In this document: in pieces, positions 43,837 through 54,631 of the stretch
Numbering within the stretch: the first letter of the stretch is position 1
Layout of the letters: each line of letters begins with the position of its first letter
From: Oncomelania hupensis
Lineage: Eukaryota > Mollusca > Gastropoda > Littorinimorpha > Pomatiopsidae
Assembly (NCBI GenBank): GCA_036898135.1
Contig: CM072527.1
Location: 36,588,713 to 36,652,712, forward strand
Reading direction: 5' to 3'
Length of the DNA stretch: 64,000 bases
Program-made: the position numbers and the translations under genes
The notes under the pieces: model-generated
What the model was told of the DNA's origin: nothing
What the model saw: the letters and a program-made list of their open reading frames with translations, nothing else
Database searches by the model: none

Positions 43837-45225
43837 TCAATCCGCGCGCGATACAAGAGATTCGCTAACTATCGCGTCGTATGATAGACCTGTGTCATAC
43901 AGACAGTTCGCTTCTTTTCCGTTGACCTTGACCGTGTCTGTCACCGATGGGTGATCTCCGATTGTGAGTGGCTTGTTACCGCTACTTTGAGTTAGAACTC
44001 TGTGCGCTGGCCGGCTTTCGCGCTCTTCCCTACGTTGTGCGGCCAACTTGAAACATTCTGCGGTGGAGTGATTGTTTCTGTTGCAGAACGAACAATACCG
44101 TCTCTGTTCTGCGGGACCTCTTTTCCCGAATTCCGCGTTGGGTCCTTTATTTTGCCCAGGTCTGGGGTTATTCGGCTTATTCGCGGTGCGCTCTTCCCGG
44201 TTAGGGCTTCGTTTCTGTGCCTCTTTCCCGTTAGGCTTTAGGTCTCGCCTGAAGCTCTTGGCTTCTCCGTGTGCGGCCACGTACCTATCTGCGACCTTGA
44301 CCAGATCTTCCAGTCTTTCCGCGCCCTGCTCTACTGAGAATGTCCTCAGCTCGGGGGTCATGGTTTCCCGTAGCTGTTCCCATACTAACAGTTCTGTCAG
44401 TCCATCATACGTCTTAGCCGTGGCTGACTGGCTAATCCACTTATCCAGCGTTGTGGACAACCGATCCGCGAACTGCGCATAGCTCTCTCCTTTCACTCTC
44501 CGGTTGGTGCGGAACTTTTGCCGGTAGCATTCTCCTGTCAGTTCGAATCCCGTTAGGAGTGCCTCTTTTACTTTGTGATAGTCAGTCACTCTGTCAGTCG
44601 GTAGCTTACTGTAGATGTCATAAGCCTTTCCTCTAAGCCCTTGGCTAAGCTTAAAAGACCAATGAGTGGGATCTAGTTTGTACTCTGTTGCTAGACGCTC
44701 AAACCTAGTCAGATAGAGATCTAGACCTTCTTCTCTCTCATTGAATGTTCCCAGTGGAAATGACATTCCTTGTACAGGGTTGGATGCTACCTCTAGCTGA
44801 TCTGAGTGGGGAGGGGTTGAGGAAGAACTTGAAGCTACTGATCCCAATCTTCTTAGCTCTAACTCATGCTGTCTGTCTTTTTCCTTTTCTGCCCTCTCAT
44901 ACTCCCATCTCCTACTTTCTGCTTCTCTCTCTGCTGCTAATGCTGCCTTCTTCTGTTCTCCTTCTAATTCTAATTTCTTCTGTTCTCTTGCTGCTTCTAA
45001 CTCTGCTTTCTTTTGCTCTGCTTCTAGTTCTGCTTTTTTCTGTTCTCTCTCTGCGGCTCTCTCTGCCGCTTCGAGTTTCTTCGCCTCTCTCTCTGCTGCT
45101 CTCTCTGCCTTAGCCACCTGTTTCTCTACCTCTGCATTGATATACGCAATTAGGTCTCCCCCTGCTAAGTGTAAAGCTTCCCCTAATTCCTTGAAGCGCA
45201 ATCTCAAGGCCACTGGGTCCGACAT
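43837..45225 (-). CDS. Gag of second element
   Basis: The 462-codon ORF starts MSDPVALRLRF. A long Lys/Glu/Ala-rich coiled coil spans about residues 30-120, a capsid-like region about 150-320, a CCHC zinc knuckle (CSFCNRNNHSTAEC) lies near 390, and the protease start DTGLSYD is near the end. The coiled-coil plus zinc-knuckle layout parallels the first element's Gag, but the sequence is different. It ends prematurely for a gag-pol because of the frameshift near 43845. Confidence 0.88.
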   Translation of the reverse strand: MSDPVALRLRFKELGEALHLAGGDLIAYINAEVEKQVAKAERAAEREAKKLEAAERAAEREQKKAELEAEQKKAELEAAREQKKLELEGEQKKAALAAEREAESRRWEYERAEKEKDRQHELELRRLGSVASSSSSTPPHSDQLEVASNPVQGMSFPLGTFNEREEGLDLYLTRFERLATEYKLDPTHWSFKLSQGLRGKAYDIYSKLPTDRVTDYHKVKEALLTGFELTGECYRQKFRTNRRVKGESYAQFADRLSTTLDKWISQSATAKTYDGLTELLVWEQLRETMTPELRTFSVEQGAERLEDLVKVADRYVAAHGEAKSFRRDLKPNGKEAQKRSPNREERTANKPNNPRPGQNKGPNAEFGKRGPAEQRRYCSFCNRNNHSTAECFKLAAQRREERESRPAHRVLTQSSGNKPLTIGDHPSVTDTVKVNGKEANCLYDTGLSYDAIVSESLVSRAD

Positions 45226-45559
45226 TGTCTATGAACAACCTCTGAATCACGTGGAATACCAAAACACTAGCAATATTGCAATTCAATAACAACAATGCAA
45301 AGACCATAAAATTCGTAATCAATAATAGAATAAAACCAGAGTCAAATGGCATACAACAGTTATTTAAGCAAAACCTGCAAAAGAACAATGCAACATACAG
45401 GCACAAAAATATTTGAAGCAAAAAAGTTTTTAACTAAAGAATAGTGCACCCAACTGATCAGTGTTATACCCTTACACTATTCTAAGTTATTCTACTACTG
45501 CTGTTATCTAATTTTATTGTACTTAGATCCGGTTATACCCAATTCCTATTATACACAGA

Positions 45560-45578
45560 TCCTAGCTAGGCTCGCCAA
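45560..45578 (-). promoter_or_regulatory. putative primer-binding site of second element
   Basis: On the minus strand TGGCGAGCCTAGC follows the 5' LTR after six bases. It begins TGGC as expected for a site complementary to a tRNA CCA end, but I cannot name the tRNA. It differs from the first element's site. Confidence 0.5.
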
Positions 45579-45584
45579 TTAAAG

Positions 45585-47093
45585 TGTCATGTGGGGTTTA
45601 TGGGCTCTGCACAATGGAATTATGGACCCTCACGTTTATTCGGTGGGAACTGCTAGTAAGTCACCCTATGAATTACTTTAATAAATTTATTTGTTTAGCT
45701 CGTTCTGTGTTAAGGTTGGGGTACAGAAATAGATAGAAAAATGGTAAAAGAATACTGTCACACTAGCTTTCACACGGCTATGAATCATATGTAGTCCAGC
45801 CACTTGATAACAGTTAAAATCACACATTTATTTCTTCTACTCTATACAAGATTCTCTAAGTACTAATCTAACTTAAAAAGTCTCTTTCAATGCAAATAGT
45901 TCGATCGCTGATAGTCTAGGCAGCTGTTATTTCTTCCTCGGGCACTTGCTATTATATTTCATGTAGATTTGGACTACTGTGGTCCGTTTTACAGTTTCTG
46001 AAGAGTTGGACTACTGTGGTCCTGTTTTGATCAGTTTAAGTGCACCTTGGCGTGTTCACTTAACTGCTAGATGGTGCGTGCGAAGTCCTTCTGTGAGGTA
46101 GCTTCTGGTCCACCTTTGTCGTTGTGTAGTTGGGTTCCCTTGGCACGCTGTGGGGTCTGACAGGGTGTTTTTCCGGGTAGCTCTTTCCGTCTTGTGCGGT
46201 AGAGGATACTCCGCCAACTTGTTTCTGTGGAGTGGGGTTCACAGGATAGCTCGCCTGCTCGTCTGTAATATAAGAGACGAAATTCTGCACAACCCTGAAT
46301 AATCGGTTTGTGCAGAGCGTCTCACTGAAAGCCAAAGTAGCCCTCAGTGATAGCTCCACATCTCTATACATAAGCGACGAACATTCTGCTACTTCCGGGG
46401 TCCACTGGAATCTCACTCTAAATTCCTATACATACATAAATATCAATCGTGTCTAACTATACACATACAGAATTAATAATATTATAAACATTCAGTGGTA
46501 CAGCCACTGGTCTGCAAACATACATATAAGTTAAACAACAGTGGTTCCGTATGGTATACAACATGGCGGCGCAACCGGTCGTGTTTCGCCTCGTGTTCGG
46601 CCTTTCCACATGGTCACGCAAATTCGGATTAACAATTCACATTTATGCATAGCAAATTCTTCAAACATAATTTCAACAATAATATAAATATATCACGATG
46701 AAACAGAAGGGTGTTCATTTACCTGTTTGACAAGTTCAGGCCCGTGGTGGCTTGATAGAATTCTAAGATTCTAAGTCCTGCTTCCTGGTCTAAGTGTGGA
46801 GAGATTTCTCTGCCAGCTTTCTAGCTGTTAACACTTCGGTGTATTCCTCCCAACTGACCAAAGCTGTGTTAGGCTCGGACCCAGTCAAACTGGCTCGAAC
46901 CGCTTTGCCTAAGCTCTCATTGGGTAAAATGTTCAGATTCAAAGCTCAAGTGCTGAGTCACTACGCAGCGTGGGTCGGGCTCGCGGTGTGTACTTTAATT
47001 GCTGCTGGGTAATATACTGACTCTCTACTGTTACAAAAACTACACAAGGCTGAATAGTCAATGAGCAGAGTTAAAACTAGCCAGTTCATGACA
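45585..47093 (-). repeat. 5' LTR of second element
   Basis: 1509 bp, nearly identical to 40013-41521. The 118-codon reading in each LTR (46060-46416, 40488-40844) is not supported as a gene. Confidence 0.92.
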
Positions 47094-47098
47094 GGCTG

Positions 47099-47299
47099 GA
47101 TGAACCCAGTGTGAAATGAAGTCAGCACTTGTCTTGATGCAAAATCATCTCAATACAGGCCTATTTTAGTTACACACTGCTATCAAGGTTTCTATATTGG
47201 TTTGATGTACATAACATAAATATTCATAATATTATAATACAATAATTGTGTTTGTTTACATCAAGCGTTGTTCCCCATTCTTCAGTACACCCTGAATAT
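47099..47299. other. intron sequence, no feature
   Basis: Flank between the LTR element and an RTE fragment; AT-rich. Confidence 0.4.
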
Positions 47300-47428
47300 C
47301 CCTATCCTATCCTGTCCCGTAACTCGGAGGTCGTAGGGGCACCACAGATGATCGTTTAACCAGCGTACTCCATCTTTCCATGTCCTCAGATGGAGTATGC
47401 TGGTTAAACGATCATCTGTGGTGCCCCT
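47300..47428 (-). repeat. RTE 3' fragment folded back on itself
   Basis: 47300-47389 is the 3' terminus of the RTE-like LINE with its (TATCC)n tail. 47390-47428 is the reverse complement of 47335-47373 with one mismatch, giving a 39-bp hairpin with a 16-bp loop. Confidence 0.85.
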
Positions 47429-47767
47429 AAACCTGAATAATCGAGACCAATATTAAAACAATACAAAATTCTGAGCCATAATATCGGGCAGAGCAGATTG
47501 TGTCTTGGTTCAAAGGGAAACAGTTCAACTGGTGAAGATACATACAACCCTCAATCCATGTGTACCTTAGTCAGGGCAGTGTAGATTTTATATGAGATCA
47601 AGGCAGTGTAAGGTTTTAGACATCAGAAAGTGAAATGAGTTGGACGCTCTGTCTCAGGAAAGAAAAACAAATATTTCCTTTACCCCAGTCCTTGCCTCCA
47701 CCCCACCCCTTTCTTGTTCCTCATCCGTAGAGCAGTTATTGATAAAGGTAACTCATGGAGTCCTTAC

Positions 47768-47956
47768 CCGTTGTAGAGGGCGACACTGATCTTGCGGCAG
47801 TGTAGTTGTTGTAGGTGCAGTTATTGTTGACCACCATGTTGTTGTTCACTCGAGGTTTGTGGGTGAACTTCAGGGTGTCGATGTTGTTGGTGATGGTGTC
47901 AGCGATGTTGGTGGGACAGCTCTCGGTGTTGGTGATGTTCACTTGCGTGTGATGGA
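47768..47956 (-). CDS. exon upstream of the ankyrin exon
   Basis: The 189-nt exon has an acceptor TTACCTCCCACAG and a donor CGG|GTAAGGA. The frame is open, Asn/Thr-rich (KPRVNNNMVVNNNCTYNNY) and starts and ends at phase 1. Its last base plus the two bases opening the exon at 39906 form one codon, and the ankyrin-exon frame then continues open. I do not recognise a domain. The 7.86-kb intron that follows is almost entirely the second LTR element; without it the intron would be under 1 kb. Confidence 0.6.
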
Positions 47957-48419
47957 CTGTGGGAGGTAACACACTGATTGAATAAAGAGTGACGTTTTCT
48001 TGCACGTGTCGGGTAAAAAACGTTTTTTTCACACATAGGTACTATTGGGCCATGAAAAAAAGCACAAACAATAAATGATTGTTTTTTTTAAAGTTGAAAG
48101 TACAAAAATCTACCAAAAGCAGAATTAATCAAGATAACTCCTTTAATTTTGAACAATGGTATTTGGAGAAAATAGTGATCAACAGAATTTTCATCAGCAT
48201 GGAGAATATTTTGCACACCATGAATTTGTTCTTATTGTAAAACATAACTTGGGTAAGTTCCACGCTGTTTGTTTGCAACTGTGAACAAATACAAATGTGT
48301 ATTATGTTTCAGAACAAAATATGACATTACAATACTAAAAGGGTAAAAGGGCGATTTCTACATTATGACTATTGACTTAAGAAAGAAATCAAAGGATGAC
48401 AGCTTAACAGTTTGATATC

Positions 48420-48705
48420 AGTGTTGATTAATGCTTAAACTACTACTACTGACTGGGTTGTAAAATATAACAGGTCTGATACATAGTGATAATGATGTTG
48501 ATGTGAAAATTACTGACACTTTCTGGATTGAGAAAAAGCTTAACTGCACCATCTCATATAGTGGTAACGATGTTGATGTAAAATCTAAAGCTTCTTACCT
48601 GCTGTCAAAAGATGATACCTTTATGATCTGATATAGTTATAATGATGTTGATGTAAAAACTGCAGCTACTGACCGGCTGTCAAAAAGATAATGCTTGTAC
48701 AATTT
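48420..48705. repeat. minisatellite, left part (GATGTTGATG units)
   Basis: Units of roughly 85-95 bp carry TAATGATGTTGATGTAAAA, GCTACTGACCGGCTGTCAAAA and ATGATCTGATATAGT. The same units resume at 53135-53410 on the other side of the RTE copy, so the array was split by that insertion. Confidence 0.75.
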
Positions 48706-49939
48706 ATCTATCCTATCCTATCCTATCCTATCCCGTAACTCGAAGGTCGTAGGGGCACCACAGATGATCGTTTAACCAGCGTACTCCATCTTTCCCTGTC
48801 CTCAGCAACCCTGATGGTTTCGCTCAGTGTCAAACCAGTCCATTCTCGAATGTTGCCCTCCCACCTTTTTTTCGGTCTCCCTCTTCTTCTATCGCCTTGC
48901 ACTGTGCCTTGCAGGATGGTCTTTGCAAGACCTGATGATCTGGTGAAGTGGCCATACCATCGGAGTATCCGTTTCTTCACCACTGTGAGCAAGTCATTGT
49001 GTTGTCCAATGGCTTGTGTGATGGTCTGTCTGACTTCGTCGTTGGTGATGTGCTGGGTATAGGAAATGCCCAGAAGTGTTCTGTAGCACCTCATCTCCAC
49101 GCTTTGTATTCTTCGTTGTAGGCTAGGTCTGCTGTGAGGGTCCATGTTTCGCAAGCATATATAGGAAGATGGAGATGACAAGGGAGCGCAGCAGTCTTAT
49201 CTTGGAATGTAGATTGATGGTCCTGTCTTTCCAAATAGGCTTCAACCTCGACACGGCAGCAGTTGTTTGTGCGATCCTGGAGAAGACTTCCTGTCGGGAC
49301 CCATTGTCTGATACAATGGCTCCTAAATATTTGAAGCTATGCACTGTGTTGACGGATTGGCCTTGGACTGTGATGCCCGTGTTGATGCCATTGGTGTTGT
49401 TGGTCATCAGTTTGGTCTTCTCTGCACTTATTTCCATTCCATAGGCTCTGGAAGTGGTGTCAAGCCTCTGTACCAGCTGTTCAAGTTCTTGTTCCTCTCC
49501 AGCCAATCCATCAATGCCATCCGCAAGACGAATTTTGGAGATTGCTCTTCCCCCTATGCTGACTGTGCCTTCGTGATCTGCAAGGGCATCTGACATGATG
49601 CGCTCTATGAAGATGTTGAAGAGTGTTGGAGAGAGTAGGCATCCCTGACGCACACCGCTTGTTGTTCTGAACCAGTTTCCGATGGCGCTTTTGTGGAGGA
49701 CTGCACTGGTAGCCTTGTCATACAGGCTTTTGATGACTTCAATAATTGTAGGGCTGATGTTGTACACTCTCATGGTTGCCCATAGAGCTGCATGCCAGAC
49801 TCGGTCAAACGCCTTTTTGAAGTCTACGAACACATGATATAGATGTTGTTGGTGCTGTAGGTATTTCTCGCAGATTATTCTGAGGTTGAAAATCTGTTCA
49901 GTGGTGCTTCGCCCTGCCCTGAATCCTGCTTGTTTTTCA

Positions 49940-50288
49940 GTTATTATTTATTTTATTTTATTACAGGCCTTTTTTTTTATAGCGCTTACCTATTAATCTA
50001 GCTCTAAGCGCTTAACAATTTACTTTTAAAACCTTTAAAGAACTATAACTGCGGCTAAAATCAATCAGATAATGACATAAAAAGTAAGTTAAGACACAAA
50101 TATAATTATTATTAATTTGACTAACACAGTAGTACACACGCGTGCGCACATACACTCACACAGCACGCATACAACACAAGTCTAACTATAATACGTAAAT
50201 AACAAAGTCCAATTAACAAGTTTAAACAAGAACAATGAAACGATTGGCTGTACATGATCGCTTTCCGCTTTCTGTCAGAAAGATAATG
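49940..50288 (-). mobile_element. SINE-like insertion in RTE copy
   Basis: The interruption is defined by comparison with 17355-17370 of the intact copy (TTCAG|CTATGATTTG). The insert contains TTATAGCGCTTACC and GCTCTAAGCGCTTAAC, related to the AGCGCTATATAAG end of the element at 2405-2692 and to 60235-60300. Exact edges and duplication are not resolved. Confidence 0.6.
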
Positions 50289-52149
50289 AGCTATGATTTG
50301 TTCATCTTGGGGTGTCAACCTGTTGAGTATTTATTTCAGGAGGACCTTGCTGGGATGGCTGATGAGGCTGATGGTGCGGTAATTTTCACATTCCTGAAGG
50401 TTACCTTTTTTGGGAAGAGTGATGACAAGCGACTCGGTCCATGGTGTAAGCCACTCCCCATTCTGCCAGATCTTGTTACAGATAATGGTGAGTGCGTCAG
50501 TCATCGCTTCTCCTCCTGCATGAAGCAGTTCCACGGGTATGTTGTCCACTCCCGCTGACTTCCCCTTCTTCAGCGATTGCACTGCTGCCTCAACTTCTTC
50601 TCGGAAAATTGGGAGGATTTCTTCTTCTTCTCTGTTCTCTGGACATGCTAGACCTGTTGGGTCTCCGTTTGGTGTGTGGTTGTAAAGGTCAGAGCAGTAT
50701 TCTGTACTTCTGTCCAAGACTTCATGTTCTTCTGTAAGGCATATGCCAGACTTGCTTCGGATCGTGGAGATCTTGGGCTGTTTAACACTTGTCAGCCGCT
50801 TCACAGTCTGGAAAGCCTTCTTGCTGTTGTTCTTGTCCAGACTGCTCTCTATTTCTTGGCATATCTCTTCTATCCAGTTCTCCTTTGCTGTTCGCATGCC
50901 TTTTCGGATGTCATTGTTGTTTTTTCGGTAGGCATCAGCTCCCTGTGAGGTGTTCTTTTTCTTTTTCATCTCTCTTCGTTTATCACACAGGTCCAACAGT
51001 TCAGGTGTGACCCACAGCTTCTTCTTTGCCCGGTGCTTTCAAAAGATCTCCATTGCGGCATCTGTCACAGCGAAGGTGGTGGTCATGGTGTTGACATCTA
51101 CTTCACCAGCTCCCAAAATGAGCAGTGGTGTAAATTTCCCTTTAATTGTGGCCCGAAATATTTCTGCCACTTCCGGGTCTTGCAGTTTGTCCAAGTAGAA
51201 CTTCAGTCTAATGCACTTTGCTGTGTTTACTCTCTTCAAGTGAAGCCGGAAAGACATCATCACGAGATCGTGGTCACTTCCGATTTCTCGTCCTGGAAAA
51301 GTGCGTGTCCTGCCAATGTTGATGCTTGATCTGAAGCGTTTCTTGACCATGATTTAGTCGATCTGGTTGTGATGCTCCCCGCCGGGACTGTGCCATGTCC
51401 ATCGTCTGGATTTTTTGTGGAGACCAAGCGTGTTTGCCAGTATCAGATTGTTGTTTCTGGCAAACTCCAAGAGTCTCAGACCCCTGTCATTTGTCTCGTT
51501 GTTGCAGTGGGGTCCACTTGTGTCTCCCCAGTTGTGGTGCGCATCTTGGCCAACCTTGGTATTCCATTCGCCTTCCCTTTTTAACTATGTCCTACTTCGG
51601 CACTTGGTCAAGGACAGCCTGTAGATTTTCATAGAAATCCTCCACTTCGCTGTCGTCATAGTCTGATGTTGGGGCATAGGTCTGGATGATGGTGATGTTG
51701 AAAGGGGCTGCTCTCAGACGGATGGTAATGAGTCTTCTGGAGACTGGGCGACAACCCATGACAGTGGCTAGAATGTTCTTGTGGACCAAGAATCCAACTC
51801 CGTGTTCATGCCTGTCATCTCTACCGCTGAAATAAAGCTTGTGGTCTTTGTCAGTCGTTTTTTTCACCTAGGCCTTTCCAGCGCAATTCGCTGATCCCTA
51901 AAACGTTCCATCGATAGTGGTCCATCTCGTGGACCAGTTCTTCTAATTTTCCCTCCGCATTTAGGGTCCCGACATTCCAAGTTCCTATGACGATGTTATT
52001 TCTGGTGCTAAATTGTCTATCAGTAGCATACTTATCACCGTCCTGGTGGCTAACGGAAGGCGAGGTTGGTATGGAGTAAATGGTTTTATTCATCATGCAG
52101 TGTGTTTTGGGCCGGAAAGACCTGGCAGGGCCCAATCCTCTCCAGGCTG

Positions 52150-52902
52150 CAGAGATGTCAACCTGCAGACAAATCTGTCCATAAAAAAATTATAAATTGT
52201 CCGTAGATTAAAATATTTGTCCGTAGACAAAAGGGAGCAAAAGTCCAGGATTGAGATTTCTTATTAAAAATATAGTCCATACCTGAAGGAGTCAATGGTG
52301 AACTGTTTTCAAGTGTTTGGCTGTGGCAGATTTACAGGAACGCAACAATGACTGAGCTCCGCAAAAGAATTCTATAGTATAATAATCTGTGGTAAAACTT
52401 GACCCCGACCGAAGTCAGAAGGATAATCGATGTCAGTTCACAAAATTTTTAACATCAACCTGCTACGAATCAGAATCATGTACAGCACAATCAATGATAG
52501 AATTGATTAAAATAAATCGCTTTGAGGTTGTGTAGTGTATCGGCATAAAATTTAAAAAAAGGTAAATCTCAATGATTTCTTTGCATTGTTTTGTCTGCTG
52601 CTGCTTCAGCGCAGCTAACAAGGTTGTGAGCAAGCTTTAATAATTGAAGCTATCAAATAGATTTATTACCTTATAAGGTCGTTATATAATATGCTGCATT
52701 ATTTTATACTGTGATAGGGCCTAAGTGTAATCAGTCTGAAACGTGTAACAGTCCTTTTGCCATAATCATCAGCTGCAAATATATATTCTTGTAAAAATTA
52801 TTCTCTCCGTAAGAAAAATGACTTCAGCGTAAATCCGTAAAACAACTATTTGCCACCGGAAAATAATACGGCGAAACAGTAACTTAAGGGTTGGCATCTC
52901 TG
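52150..52902. mobile_element. 753-bp non-autonomous DNA transposon (MITE-like)
   Basis: Inverted ends are CAGAGATGTCAACC and GGTTGGCATCTCTG (13 of 14 pairs). The 6-bp duplication AGGCTG lies at 52144-52149 and 52903-52908. The intact RTE copy shows the empty site CCAGGCTGTTGG at about 19249-19260. There is no ORF. The CAGAG start is hAT-like, but hAT elements make 8-bp duplications, so the superfamily is open. Confidence 0.85.
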
Positions 52903-53134
52903 AGGCTGTTGGCCACAGCCGATATCCACGAATACAGTGTGGCTCGCCTTGGCTCCGAGCACGTGGTCGTTGAACCTGTAGTAACTTGAGGTTCCTCCGT
53001 CCTGGCCTGTGACTTTGTGTAGAAGACTTTCGCCCAGTGATGCCGTGCTGACATCAACCCTGTTAGTCGCCTTTTACGACACGTCGGGAAACGTTGGGTC
53101 TATTCTAATCAGTGCCCGAACTCACAGGGCAAAT

Positions 53135-53401
53135 GTAATATAATGACAATGATGTTGATATGATATCTTCAGCTATTGTCTTGCTGTGAAACGAGGATAG
53201 CTTTATGATTGATTATGGTGATAATGATGTTGATATTAAAAACTGAAGCTACTGTAAAAATATAACAGCTTTAGGATTTGATATAGTGATGTGATCTTGA
53301 TTTTAAATCTTGAACTACAGACCAGCTGTCAAAAGATAATAGCTTTATGATCTGATAGTTAAAGTGATGATGGTATTGATATGGAATCTTCAGCTACTGA
53401 C
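53135..53401. repeat. minisatellite, right part
   Basis: The continuation of the 48420-48705 array, with TAATGATGTTGATAT and TATGATCTGAT units, ending at the donor side of the exon at 53402. Confidence 0.7.
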
Positions 53402-53631
53402 CGGGTGGCAGCATTAATGTGGAATGAAGAGGAGCCATGGCTACAGCGAGGCTGCTCTCCACCATCTCTCTGTCAACACCTCCATCCCCACTCCATCCTT
53501 CATCCTGCTGCCGGCTAACGACATCTTGTACAGCTTCGGCAGTTGCTGCACTGACGTCAGTGGTGGAGGTGTCATCATCATCAGAACAACTGTCGTCAGC
53601 TTCACTCATCTTCTCGTCTTTTTTCTCAATA
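53402..53631 (-). CDS. acidic exon, probable 5' coding exon of the ankyrin gene
   Basis: The exon lies between acceptor TTTACTGTTCAG and donor CCCG|GTCAGT. The open frame includes a possible start MSEADDSCSDDDDTSTTDV, so it may be the first coding exon, or the acceptor may carry in an upstream one. It ends at phase 1; the next exon (47956) begins with the two bases needed, so three exons join in phase. The donor GTCAGT is non-consensus at position 3, which weakens the call. The acidic Asp/Ser/Thr stretch suggests a disordered N-terminus. Confidence 0.5.
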
Positions 53632-53799
53632 CTGAACAGTAAAAAACAGATTGTTTGTTTTATTGTCGTCTTCATCGAAATGATAAGACACCTTCCCCCT
53701 ACCACCCCACCCCCCTCCCCCCCAAAAAAAAAGATCTTACATAATTATACAGTGAAAAAAAAAACAACAGAAAATGAAGTACGGCGATCAGGGTTAATA
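53632..53799. other. spacer between the acidic exon and the Cys-rich frame
   Basis: Contains a C-rich tract at 53694-53722 followed by an A run (53723-53731). No feature is recognised otherwise. Confidence 0.35.
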
Positions 53800-54490
53800 A
53801 TCATGCATCATATGAACTGGCCAATTGAAGAGGATAGAAACGCCTTTGCCAACTGAATCCTGTCCTATCCTATCCTATCCCATAACTCGGAGGTCGTAGG
53901 GGTACCACAGATGATCGTTTAACCAGCGTACTCCATCTTTCCCTGTCCTCAGCAACCCTGATGGTTTCGCTCAGTGTCAAACCAGTCCATTCTCGAATGT
54001 TGTCCTCCCGCCTCTTTTTCGGTCTACCTCTTCTTCTACCTCCTTGCACTGTGCCTTGCAGTATGGTCTTTGCAAGACCTGATGATCTGGTGACGTGGCC
54101 ATACCATTGGATTTTCCGTTTTTTCACCACTGTGAGCAGGTCAACTGAATACACATTTCACAGCTAATGTCTCCTATTTTTGCTAAATTGTTAGGCAATG
54201 TATCGTTCACAGTGTCGTATTGATATAATGCGTGTTTCAAATCACAATTTTCTTTGCACACACACACAACATTTTTACAATACTTGGTTCTCACAGAATT
54301 CATATCAATTCGGTAGGCCATGCAAAGTAACAGATCTGGGGATTCCACAATGTTTATCATACTGTTGTTTAAAATGACAACCTTTCTTGACCTCTTGAAC
54401 TATCAAATTAGAAACTTCTTTGACAGTCATTGGTAATGACAAAGAAACCGCATTTATACGTAAAGCACCGTTTCTCACAGCTCAATCTGC
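53800..54490 (-). pseudogene. unidentified Cys-rich reading frame broken by an RTE fragment
   Basis: The minus strand reads two protein-like stretches in different frames: about 54490-54360 (MTVKEVSNLIVQEVKKGCHF, then QQYDKHCG) and 54360-54150 (RTKYCKNVVCVCKENCDLKH, then ISCEMCIQ). The second continues in the same frame beyond the RTE fragment at 53859-54142 for about 15 codons to a stop near 53808. I do not recognise the family. The paired cysteines and the intervening frameshift suggest a decayed gene or DNA-transposon protein. Confidence 0.35.
53859..54142 (-). mobile_element. RTE-like LINE, 5'-truncated insertion
   Basis: The 284-bp 3' end of the RTE family with its (TATCC)n tail is flanked by an 8-bp duplication AACTGAAT (53851-53858 and 54143-54150). 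Confidence 0.9.
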
Positions 54491-54631
54491 CCAATCATGT
54501 TATCGAAAACCACAATGAGAGGGGATTCAACAAAAGTCTACATTTGTACCATTTACAATTAAATTATTAATGTGGTGTTTAATTTAAATGTCTTTTCTTT
54601 CTTCATAGGAATTGGAATTTAACACCTGAAG

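Larger units (their letters stand above)
40013..47093 (-). mobile_element. second Ty3-type LTR retrotransposon, RT deleted
   Basis: The 7081-bp minus-strand element has 1509-bp LTRs at 45585-47093 (5') and 40013-41521 (3'), ends TGTCA...TGACA, and the 5-bp duplication GGCTG at 40008-40012 and 47094-47098. I see two LTR differences (C/T at 40018 versus 45590; T/G at about 41127 versus 46699), so insertion was recent. Order is Gag, protease, integrase, then RNase H with no RT between, so it too belongs to the integrase-first type. The LTRs are unrelated to those of 6345-15636. It lies in an intron of the STAND/ankyrin gene, same strand. Confidence 0.93.
48708..53130 (-). mobile_element. RTE-like LINE, second copy, decayed and twice interrupted
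   Basis: It has the same 3' end and (TATCC)n tail as 16138-19354. Coding pieces at 49833-48723, 50996-50331, 51350-51039 and 52135-51592 (minus) are separated by frameshifts; the RT box region reads RLADGID rather than FADD. It is interrupted by a SINE-like insert at about 49940-50288 and by a 753-bp inverted-repeat element at 52150-52902. Its 5' untranslated region continues to about 53130 (GTTAGTCGCCTTTTACGACA) and is longer than in the intact copy. Confidence 0.85.
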
